This document shows, one piece after another, positions 53,374 to 61,847 of a stretch of 64,000 nucleotides of DNA. Both the position numbers and the translations under genes were made by a program. The notes below the pieces were generated by a model. The model searched no databases, was not told the origin of the DNA, and was given only the letters and a program-made list of their open reading frames with translations. Position 1 is the first letter of the stretch. Each line of letters opens with the position of its first letter. Origin of the DNA: Endozoicomonas numazuensis (GTDB taxonomy: Bacteria > Pseudomonadota > Gammaproteobacteria > Pseudomonadales > Endozoicomonadaceae); the NCBI RefSeq assembly GCF_000722635.1, contig NZ_JOKH01000001.1, positions 1,493,182 to 1,557,181 of the forward strand, given 5' to 3'.

Positions 53374-53652
53374 GACCATTAAATCTTTAAAGGGAAGGGG
53401 CAAAACATAAGAAAACGTAGTTGCTTTCATGTGTTTTCGCCAGTTAATCCCCGGTCAGAGAGATGCTGCATCGAGCAAGGGATTCAAATTCAGTCGCTTA
53501 ATAAATGCAGCATAAGGCTAACGGCAACTCCGAGTCTTTCGTGGGGGAGCTGATAAGTATTTCCATCAGTTCAACTCATCATAAGAAGTCGTTATTATCG
53601 CGCGCCTAAATAATTACTCTTTATTTTGAATAAATATTGGAATTGATATTCA

Positions 53653-55014
53653 ATGTCTGACGCTGCGCTAGCACATTCCGGATCTCGGAACACCCTGATG
53701 TTTCTGATCCCATCTCTTCTGGGTCTACTTTTCTTTATTGTCCCGGTGTTTATTGATGGTGCAATGACTTTCCCGCTGGCGCTGATGGCTAAGGGATTCA
53801 AAGTTGTACTTGGAGATAATATTCTGCCTCTGGTCAGTGCTGTGCTTTGTTTTTCTGCAGCCATGTCCCTGATAGGTACTGCGGTTAAACCCAAGTTTAT
53901 TGAAAACTCCCCTGTATTGAACAGTTTGTTTAACATTTCTCCCACCTGGTTGCTGATTCGAGTATTGGGTGCGGCTTTTGCCGTGATGGCTCAGAACAAG
54001 CTGGGGGCTGAAATAGTCTGGAATGCCAATACGGGTGGTTTGGTTTTTAATGATTTACTGCCTTCGCTTCTGGTTACCTTCTTCCTGGCTGGCTTACTGC
54101 TACCCCTGCTTCTCAGTTTTGGTCTTCTTGAATTGCTGGGCACACTACTAAGTAAAATTATGCGTCCGGTGTTTCGTCTGCCAGGGCGTGCAGCTATTGA
54201 CTGTCTCTCTTCCTGGTTGGGTGACGGCACTGTGGGTGTGATGCTCACCAGTAATCAGTATGAGGATAAACAATACACCGAGCGTGAAGCGACAGTGGTT
54301 GCGACCATGTTTTCCATTGTCGGCATCTCCTTCTCTCTTGTGGTTTTGACTCAGGTGGGTTTGCAGGACAAATTTGTGCCGTTCTATCTGGCCATCTGTT
54401 TATCAGGTGCTATTGCGGCAATCGTTCTTCAACGAATCCCTCCCCTGAGCAGGAAAAAAGATCTGTTTATTGATGGAACGGCTCGCGAAAAAGACGATGA
54501 ACTGATTCCAGAAGGTCATACAGCGCTGAGTTATGGTTATGAACTGGCTTTGGCGCGTGCGGCTCAAGTGACCAGTTTGACGGATGTGGCTAAACAAGGC
54601 CTGAAAAATGCCCTTGATATGGTCTTTGGTGTTCTGCCAGCCGTCATGGCAATTGGTACTGTGGGATTGGTCGTCGCTGAAACAACGCCTCTATTCAGTA
54701 TTCTGGGGGCGCCATTTGTTCCTCTGTTGGAGCTGATGCAATTGCCTGAAGCTGCACAAGCCTCAGAAGCTCTGCTGGTTGGCTTTGCCGATATGTATGT
54801 GCCTTCTATTCTGGCAACATCCATCAACAGTGAAATGACTCGCTTTGTGATTGCAGCCCTGTCAGTAACACAGTTGATTTTTATGTCCGAAACCGGTGCG
54901 GTTATTCTCAGCAGCAAACTGCCTCTTAATCTTTTTGAGCTGGTTGTGATCTTTGTACTTAGAACTCTGGTGACCTTACCTGTCATTGTTCTGGTAGCAA
55001 ATCTGGTGTTTTAA
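53653..55014 (+). CDS. YjiH-type inner-membrane transporter with nucleoside-recognition gates
   Basis: 453 residues, about ten membrane helices. Two gate-type segments are visible: RLPGRAAIDCLSSWLGDGTVGVMLTSNQYED and LVGFADMYVPSILATSI...FVIAALSVTQLIFMSETGAVILS. These are features of YjiH and related nucleoside-transporter-like proteins. Divergent from the porin, so the two may cooperate in uptake of an unknown solute. A terminator follows. Confidence 0.85.
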   Translation: MSDAALAHSGSRNTLMFLIPSLLGLLFFIVPVFIDGAMTFPLALMAKGFKVVLGDNILPLVSAVLCFSAAMSLIGTAVKPKFIENSPVLNSLFNISPTWLLIRVLGAAFAVMAQNKLGAEIVWNANTGGLVFNDLLPSLLVTFFLAGLLLPLLLSFGLLELLGTLLSKIMRPVFRLPGRAAIDCLSSWLGDGTVGVMLTSNQYEDKQYTEREATVVATMFSIVGISFSLVVLTQVGLQDKFVPFYLAICLSGAIAAIVLQRIPPLSRKKDLFIDGTAREKDDELIPEGHTALSYGYELALARAAQVTSLTDVAKQGLKNALDMVFGVLPAVMAIGTVGLVVAETTPLFSILGAPFVPLLELMQLPEAAQASEALLVGFADMYVPSILATSINSEMTRFVIAALSVTQLIFMSETGAVILSSKLPLNLFELVVIFVLRTLVTLPVIVLVANLVF

Positions 55015-55031
55015 TTTCTCGTTAATTGAAC

Positions 55032-55062
55032 AAGCCCCGGCCTGCGTCAGGGCTTATTTTTT
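55032..55062 (+). terminator. Terminator after the YjiH-type gene
   Basis: Stem AAGCCC (55032-55037) / GGGCTT (55050-55055), loop of 12 bases, then ATTTTTT. Confidence 0.8.
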
Positions 55063-55128
55063 AGAACAGTATTGAAATTTTTGTGCCACCCGCATTGGCG
55101 GTTGAACAATGCTGGGAGATACCAAGAA

Positions 55129-56904
55129 TTAATCAATCCTCATTACATAAGATTTGCTGAGGGTTACCAAATTTCCTGATTCCAGTTTAATTGGGCGACC
55201 AAATAGACCTCTGTGGGTTTTAATAAGGTCAGAAATGGTAGTAAAACGAGGGGCGTCTTCATCTTCTTCTCCAAGAACATAGGCTTGTTCATTCGGGAGA
55301 TACTTGATTGACCATCGATGATGCTCACCATCGTTATAGATTAAAAGAACGTAGCTTTCTGCTTTATTGGGATGATCATAAACCATGAATGAACCATTTA
55401 TTCCAGAGGCAGCATTCTTGAGGCGGCTATCTGCTTCGTTGGGTGTTATGTTACCGTGATACCACTTCCTTTCCTTCAGAGACTTTATATTTTTAGCCTT
55501 GGTGAACTTTTTTTTACTTTTCATTGAACCTTTTATTCTGGGCTTTGGAAGGGCGGCAGTATTGGGCATTGGTATAGCAGAAGTGACAGAAGCAGGTCTG
55601 GCAAGGCTTTTATCATGACCCGAGACGGTTAATGATGTGCCTGCTTTTAAAGATGGCGAGCTATAACCAGAAAATCTGGAGTTTAGGGCAAAGTTAAAGC
55701 TTTTGGTGATAATAAAGCCCGACATTGCATTGAAGCCCGAAAATTTTGTCAATTTTATTAAAGCTTCCTGCATCAGGATTTCATGCGCCTGGGCATGGTT
55801 GTATGTGACAAGATCGGTTGAGTTCTGCCCACTGCTTATACCTATTGCCTGACGTCTAGCCAATGATAAACAGGGCAGCTTATTGTGTTGGGTTATAATC
55901 TGGGGGTAAAGGTAGACTCTATCGCCAAGGTTTAGTGCATTGCAGCCCAAGCGACCATCGACAGATTCCAGACTGTAGGCTCGTGAGTTTGATGATGAAA
56001 TATAAGGTGCACTTTGAAAAGTGTCATTATTCAGAGTTTCAAGGCCTGGATTCTGAGCGAGCCATTTTGTCAGGTGATCAATCCATACCGGAGCTAGAGG
56101 TGTGATATATCGTCGATTTGTAGAGGGTGCTGAATAGTCTGGACTCAAGAGTAATTCCACCCAGTCAAGATGGTGATGACCACTAAATTCAACCGTTTGA
56201 GGCGCATCAGGTTGTTTTGATGGGTGAAGGGAGACGGAAAGAGAATATCTTGGCTCCCAGAGCTCCTCTTCTGAGGACAAGGCTGACATTTGATCTTCGA
56301 ACTTTAAACTCAAAAAAATCTTTTCTTTATAAAGTAGTTTGGCCAATTTCAGGTATTCGTTGTTGTCGTAGAAGCTTTCTTCTTTAGTGGGGTCGTAGAG
56401 GGTTTGAATAATATAATGGGGAGCATTCAGTTCCTGACCGGTGCCTTCATTTATCTGGCGCATAAGAATAAGTAATGGAGGTGCTTTTTCACTGTCCAGT
56501 GGAACGATCCATAATCCATCGTCTTGCCAACGCTCGCGGATTGCAATGGATAACCAGCGATATCCAATCATTGCAGTGTGTGCTGCACTGAGAAGCATAC
56601 CGGTCAACATCATGTGGCGGTTTAGATACGCTTTACCTGTGGGGTCATGATGGGTCATAAATAGACTGGCTGTGTTCACGGCTGTCCAGCCTGCGACACT
56701 ATAAAAGAATTGAGTTAGGCTGGATGACTCATAATATTCAACATCTTCTACCTCAGTGCCTTCCCAAAATCTCAGCCCAGAAGGGTGTTTTTGTAAAGTC
56801 CCCAATGGAAGCTGTATGAGTTCACCTGCAGAGAAAGCATTGGTGGCTGAAGCAAACAAGATAAGACTGACAAGCAAGTATCGAACAGCTTTCACTGAAG
56901 TCAC
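55129..56904 (-). CDS. Exported protein with a C-terminal SH2-like domain lacking the phospho-Tyr arginine
   Basis: 591 residues. A signal peptide (VRYLLVSLILFASATNAFSA) is followed by a probable membrane segment (about 90-110) and a large region of unknown fold. From about residue 481, WYHGNITPNEADSRLKNAA...GINGSFMVYDHP...ESYVLLIYNDGEHHRWSIKYL...FTTISDLIKTHRG follows the SH2 fold step by step. The invariant Arg of the FLVRES motif is Tyr here (SFMVYD), and the alpha-A Arg is Pro, so classical phosphotyrosine binding is not expected. SH2 domains are rare in bacteria and, where known (Legionella), belong to host-directed effectors. A Sec signal rather than a type III/IV signal is seen. Confidence 0.8.
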   Translation of the reverse strand: MTSVKAVRYLLVSLILFASATNAFSAGELIQLPLGTLQKHPSGLRFWEGTEVEDVEYYESSSLTQFFYSVAGWTAVNTASLFMTHHDPTGKAYLNRHMMLTGMLLSAAHTAMIGYRWLSIAIRERWQDDGLWIVPLDSEKAPPLLILMRQINEGTGQELNAPHYIIQTLYDPTKEESFYDNNEYLKLAKLLYKEKIFLSLKFEDQMSALSSEEELWEPRYSLSVSLHPSKQPDAPQTVEFSGHHHLDWVELLLSPDYSAPSTNRRYITPLAPVWIDHLTKWLAQNPGLETLNNDTFQSAPYISSSNSRAYSLESVDGRLGCNALNLGDRVYLYPQIITQHNKLPCLSLARRQAIGISSGQNSTDLVTYNHAQAHEILMQEALIKLTKFSGFNAMSGFIITKSFNFALNSRFSGYSSPSLKAGTSLTVSGHDKSLARPASVTSAIPMPNTAALPKPRIKGSMKSKKKFTKAKNIKSLKERKWYHGNITPNEADSRLKNAASGINGSFMVYDHPNKAESYVLLIYNDGEHHRWSIKYLPNEQAYVLGEEDEDAPRFTTISDLIKTHRGLFGRPIKLESGNLVTLSKSYVMRID

Positions 56905-57162
56905 CGAAAGATAGGAACTGTAAAAAATGAATCTGAGTATAGTTAAATATTTTTAGCGGTTATTGTTTATCAAAGGGAGTGTAATCGTCGAATAGACCAC
57001 TGTTAAAATGGATGTGAAATCGAGTTGAAGCGAGCTATGACTTCCCAAGGTGTGTTCATTTCGATAAGTTAATAAAAAGATGGTCATAATTCACCGATAC
57101 AATCTTTATTGGGTTTATGCTGTGAAGTGGCTGTATCAGGGATGAAAAACGGGAGCTGAATT

Positions 57163-57774
57163 ATGTACATTCTGCGACTGAATGCCGCCGGGCAACCGGT
57201 AGAATGGTTGACCTGGCAGGAAACAGTCTGTCTCTATTCAAGAGATCTGATCCGCTGGAGTCTGGGGGATGTGATATATAAAGTAAGAGGTGGTTACAAT
57301 CGCTGGCTGGGAACTCAGACGGTTATTGAGCTACCCAGTATTATTGCCTGTGGTGGCAAACGAGTCTTTCCTGCACGTACCAATCCTGCCTTAACCAATT
57401 CTTCTCTTTTTGAACGAGATAATCACCAGTGCATGTATTGTGGCAAGTTTTTGTCACGCAAGTATTTAACCCGTGACCATATCCTGCCAACGTCGAGGGG
57501 CGGTCTGGATGACTGGATGAATGTGGTTGCTGCCTGTAAACGGTGCAATCAGTTCAAGAGTGATCGCATGCTTGAAGAGCTGGATATGACGCTGGTGGCC
57601 TTACCCTATCGGCCTAATGCTGCAGAGTATCTGGCTCTGGTGAATAGCCACCGGATTTTGCCTGAGCAGGCGGATTACCTGAGCAGCCAGTTTTCTGAAA
57701 ACTGTCGATGGTCTTTGGATCCGGATCGGCAATGGGAAAAAGAGCGTAAGAAAAAGGTAGCACTGATTATGTAG
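57163..57774 (+). CDS. HNH endonuclease-like protein
   Basis: 203 residues. The zinc-stabilised HNH domain is clear: DNHQCMYCGK (CxxC), TRDHILPTSRGG, DDWMNVVAACKRCNQFK (Asn and second CxxC), at about 85-130. N-terminal part YILRLNAAGQPVEWLTWQETVCLYSRDL matches a common chromosomal HNH subfamily of gammaproteobacteria. Cellular role unknown. Confidence 0.93.
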   Translation: MYILRLNAAGQPVEWLTWQETVCLYSRDLIRWSLGDVIYKVRGGYNRWLGTQTVIELPSIIACGGKRVFPARTNPALTNSSLFERDNHQCMYCGKFLSRKYLTRDHILPTSRGGLDDWMNVVAACKRCNQFKSDRMLEELDMTLVALPYRPNAAEYLALVNSHRILPEQADYLSSQFSENCRWSLDPDRQWEKERKKKVALIM

Positions 57775-57842
57775 TTGGGTTTCGGGGGAGCCAGTGGCAG
57801 TTTTGAAGGTCTCAGGAGCTCTGAAAACAGTTTATCTGAGCC

Positions 57843-58113
57843 TCAGACAACCAGAAAATCTGCTGTATTTTCATTCCTATCTATTACCGTTGATGAAAGA
57901 CCGGGTCGCTGATCCGGTGTTACAGGCTTTCCAGTCTGTTCAGAAAAATACAGCCCGTCGTTGAAAAAAAATCCGGATGGGAAGTTATTAGAGGTAGGAG
58001 GTTTGAAAGTCTGGTTCAATTGACAGTTGCTCGTTGTCAAATGTCTGTGCAACACACTGCCTGATTTCCTGTTCGTTGTGCGTTCTTGTACATCCCTGAA
58101 TTTTTTCAGACAT
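57843..58113 (-). pseudogene. Possible frameshifted small gene
   Basis: A frame from ATG 58113 (MSEKIQGCTRTHNEQEIRQC...) stops at 57988. A second frame then continues as PTSNNFPSGFFFNDGLYFSE... to 57843. Joined by one frameshift near 58000-58020 they would give a protein of about 90 residues. No homologue recognised; it may also be two unrelated open frames. Confidence 0.35.
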
Positions 58114-58124
58114 GGTTATCAATT

Positions 58125-58154
58125 AAAAAGGCTATTTCAAGATTGAAATAGCCT
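58125..58154 (-). terminator. Terminator of the CoA-ligase/crotonase operon
   Basis: Stem GGCTATTTCAA / TTGAAATAGCC with a two-base loop; on the minus strand it is followed by TTTTT. It lies about 80 bp after the last stop of the operon. Confidence 0.85.
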
Positions 58155-58207
58155 CTGGTCAAAGCTCAAGGGGGGGCTCCAAATAAGCTCCCGATTAAAA
58201 GCCTGGG

Positions 58208-58232
58208 CTCCGTTCACCCTGAGCTTGGTGAA
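58208..58232 (-). repeat. Dispersed short repeat, inverted copy
   Basis: CTCCGTTCACCCTGAGCTTGG..., an inverted copy of the repeat at 14979, directly before the acyl-CoA synthetase stop. Confidence 0.55.
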
Positions 58233-58234
58233 GA

Positions 58235-59812
58235 TTACTTCACAGCCCTTTCCTGGCCGTCCCAATACTGGGCTCGAATGGCTTTCTTGTCAGGCTTACC
58301 AACCGGTGTCAGCTGAAGAGCTTCGACATAATCAATAGTCTTCGGTGCCTGGACAGAACCTTTGGCATCTTTAACCGCATTGATCAGGCCTTCGGTCAGC
58401 GCTTCATTTTTTTCTACACCGGGTCTTAGAACCACTACCGCTTTTACAGATTCTCCCCAGTGATCATCGGGCACACCAATCACCGCAACCTGTGCAACAG
58501 AAGGCTGAGCAGACAGTACATTTTCTACTTCTTTCGGGAAGACGTTAAAGCCACCGGTGACAATCATGTCCTTGGTGCGGTCAACAATGTACAGGAAACC
58601 GTCTTCATCAAAACGACCTACGTCGCCTGTATGGAGCCAGCCGCCAGCCAGGGCTTCTTCTGTTTGTTCTGGCTGCTTGTAATAGCCGGTCATCACCAGT
58701 GGTGAGCGAATGCAAATTTCACCCGGTTCACCGGCAGCAACAGGCTGGTTGTCTTTGTCGAGCAGTTTCAGATGTACCCACGGTGATGGCTTACCTGCAC
58801 TGCCAAGGCGCTCTGGTTTACTCAGGTCGTGATCTTCACGTTTCAGGTGCGACAGAACCATGGGGGCTTCGGACTGGCCATAAACCTGGAAGAACTTCTG
58901 CCCCCACTTGTTGATACCTTCTTCCAGACGGGAAGGGCTCATGGGGCTGGCTCCGTAATAGATGATATCCAGACTGGAAAGATCAGCCGTTTCAGAACGG
59001 GGATGATCCAACAGCATGTACAGCATGACAGGAACCATAAAGGTTGCATTGATCTTGTACTTTTCAATGGTGTCAAAGACCAGATCAGGCGTGAAATAGG
59101 CGGGGGCAAAGATGGTGCCGCCACGCTGCAGGGTGGGTACCAGAAATGCAGCGCCAGCGTGCGACAGTGGCGTAGCGATCAGCATGCGCAGGTCTTTTGG
59201 CAGATCCCACTCCGCCATTATGGCCTGGGTCATATGAGCAGGTACACGATAGGGTTGCAGCACACCTTTAGGCTTACCAGTAGTACCTCCGGTGTAGACG
59301 ATAGCGTTCAGGTCGTCGGGAGAAATATCCGGGGCTTTCAGGGGCTGAGGTTCAAACTGTTCAGCCAGAGTTGTGTAGTCTTCACCAGCTTCTGTCTCGC
59401 CAAAAGCCAATAAGTTTTTCAGTGAGGGGACTATTTCTTTCAGCTCTTTAGCTCTTTCTTCGAACAGGCTGCTGTCATAAACCAGAGTTTCTATCTCGGC
59501 GTCGTTCATGACATAGGCATGGTCGTCTTTTGAACCCAGAGGATGCAGAGCCGTGCCGCAGGAGCCGGCAATCGACATAGCACAAAGGTTATAGAGTACT
59601 TCCGGGCGGTTACTGGAGAGTATGGCTACCCGGCTGCCAATACCAATACCTTTGCTGGTCAGTACCTGGTGAAACTGGCTGCTTTTTTCACGGACTGTTT
59701 TATAGGTGGCAATACTGTCACCTAGGTGCAGACAGGGTCGATCGTCATGCTGGTTAAGACCATCAATGATCAGATGGGGCATCAATGGATAGCTGTTGAT
59801 ATCGTCGCTCAT
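58235..59812 (-). CDS. Acyl-CoA synthetase (AMP-binding)
   Basis: 525 residues. The P-loop-like YTGGTTGKPKGV is at about 172-183, YGQSEAPM and HTGDVGRFDEDGFLYIVDRTKDM follow, and the catalytic Lys is in LTPVGKPDKK near the C-terminus. It activates a carboxylate to its CoA ester through an acyl-AMP. As last gene of the 63494-58235 operon, with two crotonases and another CoA ligase, it likely activates a steroid side-chain or ring-D acid. Exact substrate unknown. Confidence 0.92.
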   Translation of the reverse strand: MSDDINSYPLMPHLIIDGLNQHDDRPCLHLGDSIATYKTVREKSSQFHQVLTSKGIGIGSRVAILSSNRPEVLYNLCAMSIAGSCGTALHPLGSKDDHAYVMNDAEIETLVYDSSLFEERAKELKEIVPSLKNLLAFGETEAGEDYTTLAEQFEPQPLKAPDISPDDLNAIVYTGGTTGKPKGVLQPYRVPAHMTQAIMAEWDLPKDLRMLIATPLSHAGAAFLVPTLQRGGTIFAPAYFTPDLVFDTIEKYKINATFMVPVMLYMLLDHPRSETADLSSLDIIYYGASPMSPSRLEEGINKWGQKFFQVYGQSEAPMVLSHLKREDHDLSKPERLGSAGKPSPWVHLKLLDKDNQPVAAGEPGEICIRSPLVMTGYYKQPEQTEEALAGGWLHTGDVGRFDEDGFLYIVDRTKDMIVTGGFNVFPKEVENVLSAQPSVAQVAVIGVPDDHWGESVKAVVVLRPGVEKNEALTEGLINAVKDAKGSVQAPKTIDYVEALQLTPVGKPDKKAIRAQYWDGQERAVK

Positions 59813-59847
59813 AAGGGTTTCCTGTTGTTCTTTTTTATTTTTCAGGA

Positions 59848-60648
59848 TCAGGCGGGTTCTACTTCTGCTTCTTCCCGCTTGCGGAATTGGGTGAAATCGG
59901 GATCACGCTTCTCAAAAATAGCCATAACAGCTTCAATGTTTTCAGCAGATCCGCCCAGTCTTTCCATTTCCGCTTTTTCGTCTGCCAGAGCCTGTTTCAA
60001 AGACGTCATACGTGCCGCTTTGACCAGTCGTTTGGTGGCGACCAGAGAACTGACTGGCCATTTGGCAATGTCTTTTGCACTGGCCAGGGCTGATTCATAC
60101 AGTGTGTCGTCGCTGCAGACTTCTGTAACCAGGTCCAGCTCGGCGGCGCGTTCTGCATTAATCCATTCGGATCGAAGCATGATTTCAGAAGCTTTTCTTT
60201 GACCCACAATGGTGGTCAACAGATAGCTGCTGGCAAGTTCTGGTACAAGGCCAAGGCTGGTAAAAGGGAAACGTAATCTCAGGCTTTCACCTACATAGAC
60301 CACGTCACAATGCAGTAACAGAGTGGCCCCACCGCCAATGGCGATACCTTTTGCGGCGGCAATGAGAGGCTTGTCAAATTCGACCAGGGCCAGCGCACAG
60401 GCATCGAAAGGGTGTACCTCTCCTGGCTCCATGGCCGTCGTAAAATCATTGAGATCGGTGCCTGAAGAAAAGTCGTTGCCTGCTCCGGTGAGCAATACAG
60501 CCGCAACGCTGTCGTCTGATTGAGCTTCTTGAAGTGCCTGTGTAAACGCTACCCATTGCTCACGGCTGAAAGCATTTTTTTTCTTGGGTCGGTTCAGGGT
60601 CAGGATCAGAACACCATCCTGGTATTCCTTCAGAACAGTATGAGTCAT
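59848..60648 (-). CDS. Enoyl-CoA hydratase/isomerase (crotonase family)
   Basis: 266 residues. Crotonase fold with NRPKKKNAFSREQW, oxyanion-hole DFSSGTDLNDF and KGIAIGGGATLLLHCD, and the catalytic-loop PFTSLGLVPELASSY. The Glu in VPELAS is in the usual catalytic position. It lies 35 bp before the CoA ligase gene. Could hydrate or isomerise a steroid-derived enoyl-CoA. Confidence 0.92.
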   Translation of the reverse strand: MTHTVLKEYQDGVLILTLNRPKKKNAFSREQWVAFTQALQEAQSDDSVAAVLLTGAGNDFSSGTDLNDFTTAMEPGEVHPFDACALALVEFDKPLIAAAKGIAIGGGATLLLHCDVVYVGESLRLRFPFTSLGLVPELASSYLLTTIVGQRKASEIMLRSEWINAERAAELDLVTEVCSDDTLYESALASAKDIAKWPVSSLVATKRLVKAARMTSLKQALADEKAEMERLGGSAENIEAVMAIFEKRDPDFTQFRKREEAEVEPA

Positions 60649-60703
60649 GAAAAGCTTCCTCTAGAGGGGGACACTCCCAACACCGGGAGTGAAATCAGTA
60701 GTT

Positions 60704-60881
60704 ATACCAATCGCCACTTTAAAATCCCCTGTTGTGCAGCCATTTGAGTCCAATATTCTGCGTTGGGGATCGTCGCCATAACTACGGCTATGACTCCTTA
60801 CCCCGCCTTTATGCCCTGTGGGTATTGCCTATTGGACTCAAATGGCTTGCTCATAACGGGGTTTGAAAGTTTGATTGGTAT
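60704..60881. repeat. 178-bp MITE-like element with nested inverted repeats
   Basis: Outer ends ATACCAATC / GATTGGTAT, and inner inverted stretches CATTTGAGTCCAATA / TATTGGACTCAAATG. It fills most of the 232-bp gap between the two crotonase genes and touches the stop codon of the second. A third repeat family, distinct from the 126- and 148-bp elements. Confidence 0.75.
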
Positions 60882-61696
60882 TATTCGCCGGTAAATACTG
60901 CTGGGCGCTTTTCTTTGAAGGCTTTCATACCTTCCTGGGCATCTTTACTGGACATTACAGGCCAGCCCAGTTGATCGGATTCTGCCAGAGCCTGCTCCAT
61001 GGCCATGGATTCGTCATGTTGACGCAGTGACTGCATAACGGCTTTGACTGCCAGTGGCCCATTAGCACAGATTTTTTCGGCGATCTCCATGGCTTTAAAG
61101 AGCGCTTCACCTTTGCCTACCACATGGTTGATCAGACCCCACTCCAGACATTTTTGAGCGGATACATGTTCACCGGTCAGAAGGACTTCTGCAGCCAGGG
61201 CATAAGGGATTTGACGACGCAGACGGACAGTGGATGCCGACATTGGATAAAGGCCGCGAGCAACTTCGGTGACACCAAAAATGGCATCTTCAGCGGCTAC
61301 CCGAATGTCAGTGCCTTGCAGAATCTCGGTACCCCCGGCCAGAGCATAACCTTCGGCAGCCAGGATGATGGGCTTGTTGGGCATATTTTCCCGAAGGAGC
61401 GCTTGCCAGTGCAGATTAGGAACAGACTTCATCAGTTCCTGGATTTCATGGGCATCATCGCCCCCTTCAGGACCTGCAGACAGGTCCATGCCGGCACAGA
61501 AAGTGTCGCCATTGGCGGTTAAAACCGCACAACGCAGATTGTCGTCTTCATCCAGTAGTCGCCAGGCCTTATAAAGGCCAACCAGCATGGCTGGGCTGAA
61601 GGCATTTTTCTTTTCAGGACGGTTGAGCGTTACGACAAGAACATGATTTTTCTGTTCGATGATGCAGTTTTGGGTACTGATAGGAAGTTCAGACAT
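60881..61696 (-). CDS. Enoyl-CoA hydratase (crotonase family)
   Basis: 271 residues. NRPEKKNAFSPAMLVG, oxyanion-hole DTFCAGMDLSAG and EGYALAGGTEILQGTD, then GVTEVARGLYPMSASTVRL in the catalytic loop, where the second usual Glu is not in the standard place. It belongs to the same minus-strand operon. A role in steroid acyl-CoA beta-oxidation is probable. The MITE at 60704 ends at its stop codon. Confidence 0.92.
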   Translation of the reverse strand: MSELPISTQNCIIEQKNHVLVVTLNRPEKKNAFSPAMLVGLYKAWRLLDEDDNLRCAVLTANGDTFCAGMDLSAGPEGGDDAHEIQELMKSVPNLHWQALLRENMPNKPIILAAEGYALAGGTEILQGTDIRVAAEDAIFGVTEVARGLYPMSASTVRLRRQIPYALAAEVLLTGEHVSAQKCLEWGLINHVVGKGEALFKAMEIAEKICANGPLAVKAVMQSLRQHDESMAMEQALAESDQLGWPVMSSKDAQEGMKAFKEKRPAVFTGE

Positions 61697-61728
61697 TTAT
61701 TATTCTCTTTGTTGTCGAAATGTTTTGA

Positions 61729-61812
61729 TTCCCTTGCTCCTGCTTGGGAACCCATACCTGACAGTGCTTGAAATCCCGGACGTAAACATTCCCACGCGGG
61801 AGCGTGGGAATG
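61729..61812. repeat. Dispersed hairpin repeat, second copy
   Basis: TTCCCTTGCTCCTGCTTGGGAA followed, 40 bp later, by TTCCCACGCGGGAGCGTGGGAA. It matches the element at 32617-32706 and lies between the crotonase and the CoA ligase. Confidence 0.65.
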
Positions 61813-61847
61813 GTGTTGATAAAAGATCGCCGTATTCTGGCCGGGGG

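Larger units (their letters stand above)
57775..58234. other. 460-bp gap with a frameshifted small gene and a terminator
   Basis: Contains the small minus-strand remnant at 57843-58113, the CoA-ligase terminator at 58125-58154 and a short repeat at 58208-58232. Confidence 0.6.
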
